Shown here in pieces: positions 1-6,615 of a DNA stretch of 9,530 bases. This stretch comes from Candidatus Methanofastidiosum methylothiophilum (GTDB lineage: Archaea > Methanobacteriota_B > Thermococci > Methanofastidiosales > Methanofastidiosaceae). Where the stretch lies: the NCBI GenBank assembly GCA_001587675.1, contig LNGD01000056.1:1-9530 (forward strand), written 5' to 3'. Position 1 is the stretch's first letter. Each line of letters starts with the position of its first letter. The notes under the pieces are model-generated. The model did no database searches. It worked only from the letters and a program-made list of their open reading frames with translations, and was not told the origin of the DNA. A program made the translations under genes and the position numbers.

Positions 1-147
1 ACCGAGCTTAGGGAATCAAAAAATATTGATAAAGTTTCATATAGAAAACTTTATAGGATGGCTAAAGGTGGAGCATTTAGAAGTGTTTCTTACATGAATA
101 CCTACATAAAAGAACACGGCCTTATGTCGGATAAGAGGAAGAGGTGA
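1..147 (+). CDS. rpl19e: Ribosomal protein eL19 (L19e), C-terminal end, partial
   Basis: This is the last 48 codons of an open frame that enters from the left edge, in phase with base 1, and stops at TGA 145-147. The translated tail contains YRKLYRMAKGGAFRS followed by a helix with MNTYIKEHG and a basic end, DKRKR. The YR-x-x-YRMAKGGAF stretch is characteristic of the C-terminal half of archaeal and eukaryotic eL19, a large-subunit protein with a long helix that makes contact across the subunit interface. About two thirds of the protein lies outside the window. Its stop codon sits inside the Shine-Dalgarno sequence of the next gene (GAGGTGA, 141-147), so translation of uL18 is probably coupled to it. 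Position just before uL18 is the normal archaeal spc order. Confidence 0.93.
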   Translation, partial: TELRESKNIDKVSYRKLYRMAKGGAFRSVSYMNTYIKEHGLMSDKRKR

Positions 148-151
148 GATA

Positions 152-724
152 ATGTCAACAGGACCTAGATCTAGAATACCTTTTAAGAGAAGAAGAGATG
201 GCAAGACAAACTATGATAGAAGACTAGCCTTAGTAAAATCTGGAAAAAATAGGGTCGTTATAAGAAAAACATTAAACAATACACTAGTTCAAGTTGTATT
301 TTCAAATTACGAGGGGGACAAGACCCTTGCAACAGCATTTTCAAGAGAATTGAGGGATATGGGCTGGGCATTCCACTGCGGAAATACACCTTCTGCATAT
401 TTGACGGGATATCTTTGCGGTAAGAGGGCCAAAGATATTGCAGATGATTTCATATTAGACATTGGTTTACAGAGATCAATTAAAGGTGGAAGAACCTATG
501 CGGCATTGAAGGGATTTATTGATGCCGGGTGTAATGTTAATGTTGAAGAGGGCATATTTCCTTCAGAAGAAAGAATAAAAGGAGCAGATATCGCTGCTTA
601 TTATGAGTCTCTTGACGATACTTTAAAGGAAAAAATATTTTCTGATTACATTAAGAAAAAAAGTGATCCTTCAAAAATGTCAGGGGTATTTGAAGAGATT
701 AAATCAAAAATAGACAAGCTATGA
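152..724 (+). CDS. rpl18: Large-subunit ribosomal protein uL18
   Basis: The 190-residue product is uL18, which binds 5S rRNA and anchors it in the central protuberance. It is recognised by the basic N-terminus (SRIPFKRRRDGKTNYDRR), the conserved GNTPSAYLTGYL at 78-89, LDIGL at 102-106, and the KGGRTYAALKG...DAG stretch at 111-126. The length fits the archaeal family (about 190 to 200 residues), which is longer than bacterial L18 because of a C-terminal tail. The ATG at 152 lies 4 bases after a GAGGTGA Shine-Dalgarno sequence that includes the eL19 stop codon. Its own stop, TGA 722-724, lies within the Shine-Dalgarno region of uS5. Nothing in the sequence looks truncated or transferred. Confidence 0.97.
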   Translation: MSTGPRSRIPFKRRRDGKTNYDRRLALVKSGKNRVVIRKTLNNTLVQVVFSNYEGDKTLATAFSRELRDMGWAFHCGNTPSAYLTGYLCGKRAKDIADDFILDIGLQRSIKGGRTYAALKGFIDAGCNVNVEEGIFPSEERIKGADIAAYYESLDDTLKEKIFSDYIKKKSDPSKMSGVFEEIKSKIDKL

Positions 725-728
725 GGTG
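723..728 (+). promoter_or_regulatory. Shine-Dalgarno sequence deciding the uS5 start
   Basis: GAGGTG overlaps the uL18 stop codon (TGA 722-724) and contains the GTG that a naive gene caller would take as the uS5 start. Complementarity to the expected archaeal 16S 3' end and a 6-base spacer to ATG 735 make it a ribosome binding site rather than a start codon. Confidence 0.75.
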
Positions 729-734
729 TATGTA

Positions 735-1655
735 ATGCCAAAAAAGAAAAAAGAAATCATCGAAGAACGAGTTGAGGAAGTTAAGACTGGATCAATAGAA
801 AATTTAGATAACGAGGAAATAGTTGAAGAACCTTCTGTATTAGATGCTGATAAAGTTGATGAGTCTTTAGACGAAGCCCCCCTGATAGATGAGGATATTC
901 TTGATGAAGTCATAGATGAAATAGTAGTTTCTGATGAAGAAGCTATTAAGAAAATTTCAAACGCTGAGAAAAAAAGACTGGAAGAAGAAAAAAAAGCTAT
1001 GGGCAACAGATGGATTCCAAAGACAAAACTTGGAAAAATGGTAGCTAATGGTGAAATTACTCATATTTCTCAAATATTGAATAAAGGTCTTAGGATAATG
1101 GAGCCAGAAATAGTAGATGTGTTACTGCCTGAATTAACAGACCAAAACAATCAGGAAGTTCTGAACATAAATATGGTTCAAAGAATGACGGACTCTGGAA
1201 GAAAAGTCAGATTTTCAGTAATGGTTGTTATAGGTAACAGAAATGGATATGTGGGCATAGGTAAGGCCAAAGCAAAAGAAGTTGGGCCTGCAATTAGAAA
1301 AGCAATAAACAACGCCAAATTAAACATTATCCAGGTTAAGAGAGGATGTGGCAGTTGGGAATGTAAATGTGGTACAGCTCATACAGTTCCTTTTAGAGTA
1401 AACGGCAAAGCCAGTAGTGTTAAAGTTACTTTAATACCTGCACCTAACGGTTTAGGTTTAGCAGTCGGTGGAGTCGGTAAAAAGATTTTAGCACTCGCTG
1501 GAATTAAAGACGTATGGTCTAAGACTGATGGTCAAACTCAGACAACAGTAAACTTTGCAAATGCTGTAATGGACGCACTTTACCAAACAAATACCATAAG
1601 TGCGCAAGAGAGAGATATTAAGGCCATAGGTATTGTCACAGGAAATACTAATTAG
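735..1655 (+). CDS. rps5: Small-subunit ribosomal protein uS5 with a long acidic N-terminal extension
   Basis: The 306-residue product is uS5, a decoding-fidelity protein near the mRNA entry channel. The family core begins at NRWIPKTKLGKMV (91-103) and includes QRMTDSGRKVRFSVMVVIGNRNG (seen from about 149), GYVGIGKAKAKEVGPA at 171-186, the cysteine-bearing CGSWECKCG at 205-213, and VTLIPAPNGLGLAVG at 231-245. An archaeal uS5 is usually about 200 to 240 residues. Here residues 1-90 are extra: a KKKK start, then 22 Asp/Glu and one Lys in residues 21-70, then a mixed-charge helix of Lys and Glu. I chose ATG 735 over the in-frame GTG at 726 because that GTG is part of the GAGGTG Shine-Dalgarno sequence (723-728), which leaves 6 bases before 735. 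The extension is in frame and part of the same open frame with no stop. The role of the extension is unknown. Confidence 0.96.
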   Translation: MPKKKKEIIEERVEEVKTGSIENLDNEEIVEEPSVLDADKVDESLDEAPLIDEDILDEVIDEIVVSDEEAIKKISNAEKKRLEEEKKAMGNRWIPKTKLGKMVANGEITHISQILNKGLRIMEPEIVDVLLPELTDQNNQEVLNINMVQRMTDSGRKVRFSVMVVIGNRNGYVGIGKAKAKEVGPAIRKAINNAKLNIIQVKRGCGSWECKCGTAHTVPFRVNGKASSVKVTLIPAPNGLGLAVGGVGKKILALAGIKDVWSKTDGQTQTTVNFANAVMDALYQTNTISAQERDIKAIGIVTGNTN

Positions 1656-1663
1656 GTGAGATT

Positions 1664-2125
1664 ATGAACAGATTAGCAGTTGTAAGAGTTAGAGGAAGGG
1701 TGGATGTAAGAAAAGACGTTCAAGACACACTAAAAATGCTTAATTTAACAAAGGCAAATCACTGTGTTATAATAGATGATAGAGACTCTTTTGAAGGAAT
1801 GCTACAAAAAGTTAAAGACTATGTTACATATGGGCCAATTGATATTGATACTCTTACTAAACTTATTAGTAAGTGGGGAAGATTAGAAGGTGATGTTAGA
1901 ATAACAGATGAATATGTTAAGGAAAAAACAGGGAAAGATTTAGTATCTTTCTGCAAGGATTTCTTAGAATTTAAAACTGAACTTTCTGACCTTAACATGA
2001 AAAAAGTTTTTAGACTTCACCCACCACATAAAGGATATGAAGCTACAAAGAAACCATTCATACTTGGCGGGACACTTGGAAAAAGGGACGCTGAGATTAA
2101 TGGTCTTATTCAAAAAATGATTTAG
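1664..2125 (+). CDS. rpl30: Large-subunit ribosomal protein uL30
   Basis: The 153-residue product is archaeal uL30. The N-terminal RLAVVRVRG (3-11) and the DVRKDVQDTLKMLNL helix (14-28) form the fold shared with bacterial L30. The archaeal and eukaryotic part follows, including YGPID (56-60), a KWGRLEGDVRITD stretch (70-82) and the signature FRLHPPHKGYE at 116-126. Length matches the archaeal family (about 150 residues), against about 60 in bacteria. The start ATG follows a GGTGAG Shine-Dalgarno sequence at 1655-1660 whose first G is the last base of the uS5 stop codon TAG. It is a surface protein of the large subunit, here in its usual place between uS5 and uL15. Confidence 0.97.
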   Translation: MNRLAVVRVRGRVDVRKDVQDTLKMLNLTKANHCVIIDDRDSFEGMLQKVKDYVTYGPIDIDTLTKLISKWGRLEGDVRITDEYVKEKTGKDLVSFCKDFLEFKTELSDLNMKKVFRLHPPHKGYEATKKPFILGGTLGKRDAEINGLIQKMI

Positions 2126-2135
2126 GTGTGTTCAA

Positions 2136-2591
2136 ATGATTAGAGTTAAAAAGAAAATTACAAAAATGAGAGGCTCTAGAACTTGTGGAGGAGGATGCTC
2201 TAAGAAAAGAAGAGGGGGCGGACACAGAGGTGGAAGAGGACTTGCTGGTAGCGGTAAGAAAAAGAAAACAAAATGGACTAGAACAATAGTTACAATGCCT
2301 GATCATATCGGAGCATACGGATTCTCAAGAGACTCTTATTTAAGGAAAGATCCTTCATTTATTAATGTCGGCGCTATAGAAGAAAAGATTCATTCACTAA
2401 TTGATAAGAATGTAGCTGAAAAGAAAGAAGGTAAGATATATGTTGATGTTTCCAAGCTTGGCATTAACAAGGTATGTGGTAAGGGAAACATAAAAGGAGC
2501 TTATATAATAACAGCTAAAGAATTTTCAAAGAAAGCAGAAGAAAAAATATTGTCTGCTGGCGGAGAAGCTGTATTAGCGGGTGACAATTAA
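2136..2591 (+). CDS. rpl15: Large-subunit ribosomal protein uL15
   Basis: The 151-residue product is uL15, which threads a Gly/Arg/Lys-rich N-terminal arm into 23S rRNA. This arm is plain in residues 1-48: KMRGSRTCGGG, KKRRGGGHRGGRG and GSGKKKKTKW. The C-terminal domain carries DVSKLGINKVCGKG (104-117) and ends in the beta/alpha unit AYIITAKEFSKKAEEKILSAGGEAV (from about 122). The start ATG is preceded by AGGTGTG at 2124-2130, fused to the uL30 stop codon. The stop TAA shares its last A with the ATG of secY (TAATG, 2589-2593). uL15 just upstream of SecY is conserved in both bacteria and archaea. Confidence 0.97.
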   Translation: MIRVKKKITKMRGSRTCGGGCSKKRRGGGHRGGRGLAGSGKKKKTKWTRTIVTMPDHIGAYGFSRDSYLRKDPSFINVGAIEEKIHSLIDKNVAEKKEGKIYVDVSKLGINKVCGKGNIKGAYIITAKEFSKKAEEKILSAGGEAVLAGDN

Positions 2592-3964
2592 TGGCTTTTT
2601 CTGATGTCTTCGAGCATAGCATAATAAGATTTTTACCTGAAGTTACTATACCTAAAAAACGTATTAATCTAAAGAAGAGATTAATTTGGAGCGCTCTAAT
2701 GCTTGTTATCTATTTTATATTGGCAGAGTTACCGGTATATGGAATTACTGGTAGTCAGACAGATTACTTTGCAGGCCTTAGAGCAATTATGGCAGGTGAA
2801 AACGGTTCAATTTTGACACTAGGAATTGGTCCCGTTGTTACAGCAGGTATTATAATGCAACTACTCGCAGGCTCAGATATTATTAAATTTGATCTTTCAT
2901 CTCATAAAGGTAAAGCAATGTTCCAAGGTACCCAAAAGATTTTAGCTATTGCTCTTTGCTTCTTTGAAGCTGCAATTTGGATTCTAGGTGGCGCCTTTGG
3001 TAGAACTGACAATACATTCTTGATTGTATTCATGATATTACAACTAGCTATTGGTGGAATTTTAGTCTTGTTGATGGATGAAGTTGTTACAAAGTGGGGA
3101 TTTGGTTCTGGTATTTCTCTATTTATTGCGGCAAACGTTTCTCAAAGAGTAATATGGGAAGCTTTCAGTTTTGCTAAATCACCAATAAACCCAGATGAAT
3201 TCATAGGTGCAGTTCCTGCTTTTATTAAATCTTTCATATCTGGTCAGCCAGTATGGATTAGGGGAGGAATATTACCTGACATTATTCAGGTGTTCTTTAC
3301 AATAGTTGTATTTTTGATTGTAGTTTATGCTGAAGGCATGAGATTGGAAATCCCACTATCCTACGGCAAGTTCCGTGGAGCAAGAGGAAGATACCCAATT
3401 AAATTCCTTTATGCTTCCAATATCCCTGTGATTCTTGCAGCAGCCTTATTTGCAAATGTTCAGCTATTTGCAAGAATATTAGTCAGTAGAGGAATAAACT
3501 GGCTTGGAACTTTTAATGAGTTCGGTGGTCCAAAAAGTGGATTAATTTATTATTTGACACCTCCACATAGTATTGAAGTATTAATTAATGAACCGATAAG
3601 AGCAATAATATACCTAGGTATATTTATAGCATTATGTGCCATGTTTTCAGTTCTCTGGATTGACCTAACTGGAATGGGGCCAAAAGAAGTTGCTAAGAAA
3701 TTACAAGGATCAGGAATGCAGATACCTGGATTTAGAAGGGATATAAGAATATTGGAAAAAGTTCTTGAAAGATATATTCCCCCAATTACTTTGATGGGAG
3801 GAATATTTGTAGGTCTTCTTGCAGCATTCGCCGACTTTACAGGGGCTTTGGGTACAGGTACTGGAATACTTTTAACAGTAGGTATAGTCTACAGAATGTA
3901 CGAGGAACTTGCGAAGGAGCAAGTAAGTGAATTAATGCCTGGGATGAGGCAATTTTTAGGATAA
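2591..3964 (+). CDS. secY: Protein translocase channel subunit SecY (Sec61 alpha)
   Basis: The 457-residue membrane protein forms the channel for secretion and membrane protein insertion, together with SecE and SecG/Sec61-beta encoded elsewhere. Ten hydrophobic segments can be picked out at roughly 31-51, 72-92, 115-135, 142-162, 172-190, 228-246, 272-292, 337-357, 397-415 and 419-437, with the plug region expected around 55-70. The SecY family signature MDEVVTKWGFGSGISLFI lies at 162-179. Basic cytosolic loops are visible at 250-270 (the SYGKFRGARGRYPIKF loop between segments 6 and 7) and near 362-395 (between 8 and 9), the regions that contact the ribosome in this family. Length is typical for archaeal SecY. 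The start shares one base with the uL15 stop and is preceded by GGGTGA at 2579-2584. Confidence 0.97.
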   Translation: MAFSDVFEHSIIRFLPEVTIPKKRINLKKRLIWSALMLVIYFILAELPVYGITGSQTDYFAGLRAIMAGENGSILTLGIGPVVTAGIIMQLLAGSDIIKFDLSSHKGKAMFQGTQKILAIALCFFEAAIWILGGAFGRTDNTFLIVFMILQLAIGGILVLLMDEVVTKWGFGSGISLFIAANVSQRVIWEAFSFAKSPINPDEFIGAVPAFIKSFISGQPVWIRGGILPDIIQVFFTIVVFLIVVYAEGMRLEIPLSYGKFRGARGRYPIKFLYASNIPVILAAALFANVQLFARILVSRGINWLGTFNEFGGPKSGLIYYLTPPHSIEVLINEPIRAIIYLGIFIALCAMFSVLWIDLTGMGPKEVAKKLQGSGMQIPGFRRDIRILEKVLERYIPPITLMGGIFVGLLAAFADFTGALGTGTGILLTVGIVYRMYEELAKEQVSELMPGMRQFLG

Positions 3965-3973
3965 GGTGAATTA

Positions 3974-4546
3974 ATGAGTTTCTTTGATAGTATATTAAAT
4001 CCAATATATAAAGCACTTGATTTAGCCTTTGGTTGGTTATTTAATTATGGTCCAATGTACGCTATCTTAGTGGTAGCTGTTATTGTAGGGGTTACCCTAA
4101 CATTAGTTCAGTATCTCCTTGTTGACCAAAAGGAACTTAAATCCATTAAAGAGGAAACTTCAGCTTATCAAAAAGAAATGCTCGCTGCACAGAGGTCTAA
4201 TGATAAAAATAAAATAAAAAAGCTTCAGAAGAAGAAAGCCAGAATCGATGAAATGCAAAGACAATTAATGTCAATGTCCATGAAACCTTTGTACATAACA
4301 ATGATTCCAATTCTGCTTTTCTTTTCGTGGCTTAGACAATCTCCTGCAGCAGATGTTTTGAATCCAGTAGTCGTAAAACTTCCCTTTGATACTTATCTAG
4401 TCCAGATTTTTCATAACCCAGGGATATTGGGTCCTGGAAGTCCACCTGAGCTTAGAACTGGGGATTGGTTAGGATGGCTAGGTTGGTACATATTTTCAAG
4501 TTCAGTAGTATCAAGTATAATTAGAAAAATATTAGGAATGGCTTAG
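3974..4546 (+). CDS. DUF106 membrane protein, archaeal YidC-like insertase candidate (Ylp1; EMC3/TMCO1 relative)
   Basis: The 190-residue protein matches the archaeal DUF106 family, known from MJ0480 and described as a distant member of the Oxa1/YidC/Alb3 superfamily with EMC3 and TMCO1. The sequence shows one N-terminal membrane segment (about 28-50), then a charged Lys/Glu/Gln-rich stretch predicted to form a cytosolic coiled coil (51-96), then MKPLYITMIPILLFFSWL (103-120) and a last membrane segment with WLGWLGWYIFSSSVVSSIIRKILG (from about 165). This TM-coiled coil-TM-TM plan is the one described for the family. It lies 9 bases after secY behind a GGTGA sequence, which fits a role in membrane protein insertion alongside the Sec channel. 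That role is known for relatives and inferred here. Confidence 0.88.
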   Translation: MSFFDSILNPIYKALDLAFGWLFNYGPMYAILVVAVIVGVTLTLVQYLLVDQKELKSIKEETSAYQKEMLAAQRSNDKNKIKKLQKKKARIDEMQRQLMSMSMKPLYITMIPILLFFSWLRQSPAADVLNPVVVKLPFDTYLVQIFHNPGILGPGSPPELRTGDWLGWLGWYIFSSSVVSSIIRKILGMA

Positions 4547-4558
4547 AGGTGAGAAATT

Positions 4559-4834
4559 ATGCCGAGACCAATGTATAGATCAAGAACATTAAAGAGAAAG
4601 AAAGTGAGAACCCCCTCAGGAAAAGTAGTAACTCATTACGAAAAAAAGAGGACAGGTATACCCCATTGTGGTGAATGTGGAGCTATTCTTGGTGGAGTAC
4701 CAAGAGGTTTAAGATCTTATGAAATGAAAAGATTACCAAAAACTAAAAAGAGACCCGAAAGGAAATTCGGAGGTTTTCTTTGCCCTGCATGCACTAGAGA
4801 CTTGATTAAAAAGGAAGTAAGAGGACAACTCTAA
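4559..4834 (+). CDS. rpl34e: Large-subunit ribosomal protein eL34 (L34e)
   Basis: The 91-residue basic protein is eL34, found in eukaryotes and many but not all archaea. Diagnostic features are the start MPRPMYRSRTLKRKK, TPSGKVVTHYEKK (18-30), and two CxxC pairs, CGEC at 37-40 and CPAC at 75-78, which probably bind zinc. The RGLRSYEMKRLPKTKKRPERKFGG stretch between them (from about 49) is typical of the family. The ATG at 4559 follows GAGGTGAG, which starts within the upstream stop codon (TAG 4544-4546). The stop TAA shares one base with the cytidylate kinase start. The eL34-Cmk-eL14-Cbf5 order is a common archaeal arrangement. Confidence 0.96.
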   Translation: MPRPMYRSRTLKRKKVRTPSGKVVTHYEKKRTGIPHCGECGAILGGVPRGLRSYEMKRLPKTKKRPERKFGGFLCPACTRDLIKKEVRGQL

Positions 4835-5361
4835 TGCGGATAACTATTGGAGGCCCTCCAGGTAGTGGTAAAACTACTGTTGCAAAATTAGTTTCAATTC
4901 AAGTTGGATTCAAACACATCTACACTGGAGAAATTTTTAGAACTCTTGCAAAAGAGAAGGGATTGTCTCTTGAAGATTTCTCTAAATTAGCTGAAAATGA
5001 TTATTCAATAGATATTGAAGTAGACAAACGGCAAAAAGAATTGGGTCAACAAGAAAATATTGTCCTTGAAGGTAGAATGGCAAGATTCATGATAATACCG
5101 GATTTTAGTATATGGGTAACTGCCCCATTTGATACTAGAGTAAATAGACTCGCTCAAAGGGAAAATTTACCTTATCAGGAAGTCTATAAAAATACAAAAT
5201 TAAGAGAAGAAAGTGAAAGAAATAGATATCAAAAAATTTATAATGTGGATATATATAATCTGTCTGCTTATGATTTAGTTATAAATTCAGCACATTGGAA
5301 TGCTGAAGGAGTAAGTCAAATCATAGTTGCAGCAATAAGGAACAGATCACCGGTACCATAG
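4834..5361 (+). CDS. cmk: Cytidylate (CMP/dCMP) kinase, archaeal type
   Basis: The 175-residue soluble enzyme phosphorylates CMP and dCMP with ATP, feeding CTP and dCTP pools. It has a P-loop, GGPPGSGKT, at 6-14, and the CMP-binding region HIYTGEIFRTLA at 28-39. Lys/Arg residues around LEGRMARF (78-85) and an Arg-rich lid REESERNRYQKIYNVDIYN (about 124-142) are also present, and INSAHW near 150 fits the conserved end of the fold. The length of about 175 to 190 residues and the YNVDIYN motif indicate the short archaeal form rather than the longer bacterial Cmk. The ATG overlaps the eL34 stop by one base, with GAGGA at 4821-4825 as a plausible Shine-Dalgarno sequence. It is followed by the largest gap in the window. 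Confidence 0.93.
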   Translation: MRITIGGPPGSGKTTVAKLVSIQVGFKHIYTGEIFRTLAKEKGLSLEDFSKLAENDYSIDIEVDKRQKELGQQENIVLEGRMARFMIIPDFSIWVTAPFDTRVNRLAQRENLPYQEVYKNTKLREESERNRYQKIYNVDIYNLSAYDLVINSAHWNAEGVSQIIVAAIRNRSPVP

Positions 5362-5392
5362 GGCGACCGGGTATAAAATTGGAGGTGACTTA
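5362..5392 (+). promoter_or_regulatory. Largest intergenic gap (31 nt) with a very strong Shine-Dalgarno sequence for eL14
   Basis: This gap holds GGAGGTGA at 5381-5388, the longest match to the expected anti-Shine-Dalgarno sequence in the window, with a 4-base spacer to ATG 5393. A short possible stem, CCGGT 5350-5354 with ACCGG 5366-5370, spans the Cmk stop codon. A TATA-like TATAAAATT lies at 5372-5380, but it is too close to the start codon to serve a leadered transcript. I therefore read the gap as a translation-initiation region rather than a promoter. Confidence 0.55.
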
Positions 5393-5647
5393 ATGGCAAT
5401 GGAAATAGGTAGAGTTTGTACAAAACTCTTAGGAAGAGAAGCAGATAAAAACTGCGTTATTGTAGATATAGTAAATAAGAACTTTGTTTTAGTTTCAGGC
5501 CCAAAGGAATTAACAGGTGTTAAAAGAAGGAGATGTAATATTAAACATCTTGAGCCTTGGGATGTAAAAATAAATATTGAAAAAGGCGCATCCGACGATA
5601 CTCTTAAGCAAGCTATCGAGAAGGCAAAATTAGAGGGGTACAGTTGA
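5393..5647 (+). CDS. rpl14e: Large-subunit ribosomal protein eL14 (L14e)
   Basis: The 84-residue protein is archaeal eL14, an SH3-like barrel protein of the large subunit. The family pattern is visible in MEIGRVCTKLLGREADKNCVIVDI (from residue 3), FVLVSGP at 31-37, and the basic TGVKRRRCNIKHLEP at 41-55. The C-terminal helix (DDTLKQAIEKAKLEG) ends the protein, and the length is normal for archaea (about 75 to 95 residues). The ATG at 5393 lies 4 bases after GGAGGTGA. A second in-frame ATG at 5399 is possible but would lengthen the spacer. The end overlaps the Cbf5 start by 4 bases. Confidence 0.95.
   Translation: MAMEIGRVCTKLLGREADKNCVIVDIVNKNFVLVSGPKELTGVKRRRCNIKHLEPWDVKINIEKGASDDTLKQAIEKAKLEGYS
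5633..5638 (+). promoter_or_regulatory. Shine-Dalgarno sequence supporting the TTG start of Cbf5
   Basis: GAGGGG lies inside the eL14 coding end, 5 bases before TTG 5644. There is no other start codon nearby in the Cbf5 frame, since the next Met is residue 93 of the product, past the catalytic Asp. This site therefore supports the unusual TTG start. Confidence 0.65.
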
Positions 5648-6615
5648 ATAAGTCCGATTTGGACATACTATTCAAATCAAAGGACAAGACAAGTTCAAAA
5701 TATGGTAAAAATCCAAACGAAAGAAATTTAGAAGAACTTTTACAAAAAGGTATTGTTAATATAGATAAACCTAGGGGACCAACATCGCATGAAGTAACCT
5801 CATGGGTTAAAAAGATTCTAGGGATTACGAAAGCAGGCCATTCAGGAACTCTTGATCCTAACGTTTCAGGAGTTTTACCTGTTACACTTGGCAAAGCTAC
5901 AAAACTAGTGAAACTTTTGATGACTTCTAATAAAGAATATGTTTGTACTATGCATCTTCAAAAGGATGTTCCAAAGAGTGAACTAATGCAGATACTAAAA
6001 GAATATGAAGGATTATTATACCAAAAGCCCCCAGTTAAAAGTGCTGTTAAAAGAAGAGTAAGAACAAGAAGAGTTCATTATATAAAACCTATTGAAATCG
6101 AAGGCAGAGACATTTTAATGAGAGTCGGTTGTGACGCAGGCACATATATCCGTAAACTATGTTATGATATAGGATTGTCTTTAGGATGCGGTGCAAGCAT
6201 GGAAGAATTAAGAAGAACTAAGACAGGCATATTTACTGAGGACACAACTATATTACTCCAAGACTTGTTGGACGCCTGTATATTCTCTAAAGAAGAAAAC
6301 AACGAAGAAATACTAAAGAAACTTATTGTACCATACGAAATAGTCCTTGATCCATTAAAAAAAATATGGGTTAAGGATACCGCAGTTGAAGCATTATGTC
6401 AAGGCGCAATGCTGACTATACCTGGAGTATCAAAACTTCAAAATGGTATCTCAAAAGGAGAAACTGTTGCTATAATGACTTTGAAAAACGAAGCTATTTC
6501 TATTTCAGAGGCTAATATGAGTTCGGAAGAAATTATGTCAAAAGATGAGGGCGTTGTCGCTAAACCAACTACGGTCCTAATGGAAACAGGGATTTACCCT
6601 AGGACGTGGAATTGA
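5644..6615 (+). CDS. cbf5: H/ACA-guided tRNA/rRNA pseudouridine synthase Cbf5 (TruB/dyskerin family)
   Basis: The 323-residue enzyme is the catalytic subunit of the archaeal H/ACA ribonucleoprotein. It isomerises uridine to pseudouridine in rRNA, guided by small RNAs with L7Ae, Nop10 and Gar1, and can act on tRNA U55. The catalytic domain begins near VNIDKPRGPTSHEV (38-51) and holds GHSGTLDPNVSGVLPV (65-80), in which Asp71 is the expected catalytic residue. QKPPVKSAVKRRVR (127-140) and GTYIRKLCYDIG (166-177) follow. The C-terminal PUA domain runs from about 241 to 316 and the protein ends with the family's GIYPRTWN. The start is TTG, overlapping the eL14 TGA in TTGA (5644-5647), with GAGGGG upstream. 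Length and motifs are complete. Confidence 0.96.
   Translation: MNKSDLDILFKSKDKTSSKYGKNPNERNLEELLQKGIVNIDKPRGPTSHEVTSWVKKILGITKAGHSGTLDPNVSGVLPVTLGKATKLVKLLMTSNKEYVCTMHLQKDVPKSELMQILKEYEGLLYQKPPVKSAVKRRVRTRRVHYIKPIEIEGRDILMRVGCDAGTYIRKLCYDIGLSLGCGASMEELRRTKTGIFTEDTTILLQDLLDACIFSKEENNEEILKKLIVPYEIVLDPLKKIWVKDTAVEALCQGAMLTIPGVSKLQNGISKGETVAIMTLKNEAISISEANMSSEEIMSKDEGVVAKPTTVLMETGIYPRTWN

Noticed and set aside
726..734. GTG start for uS5 at 726
   Set aside because: The GTG is part of the GAGGTG Shine-Dalgarno sequence for ATG 735, and there is no second ribosome binding site upstream for 726.
719..1006. Open frame of 95 codons on the minus strand opposite the start of uS5
   Set aside because: It is Ser-rich because it mirrors the GAT/GAA-rich acidic segment of uS5. 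There is no ribosome binding site or family resemblance, and it lies fully opposite a clear gene.
2106..2306. Open frame of 66 codons on the minus strand opposite uL15
   Set aside because: A Ser/Phe-rich shadow of the Lys/Gly-rich uL15 arm, with no start signal or recognisable motif.
5372..5380. TATAAAATT as an archaeal promoter for eL14
   Set aside because: Transcription starting about 25 bases downstream would fall inside eL14 and remove its strong Shine-Dalgarno sequence. There is no A-rich BRE before it.
5613..5894. Open frame of 93 codons on the minus strand opposite Cbf5
   Set aside because: It lies opposite the conserved Cbf5 catalytic region and shows no independent features.
6606..6614. 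GTG 6606 or TTG 6612 as the methyltransferase start
   Set aside because: Both lie inside the Cbf5 end. ATG 6615 gives the SHYFSE start seen in MJ0882-like proteins and fits the TGATG junction style of the window.
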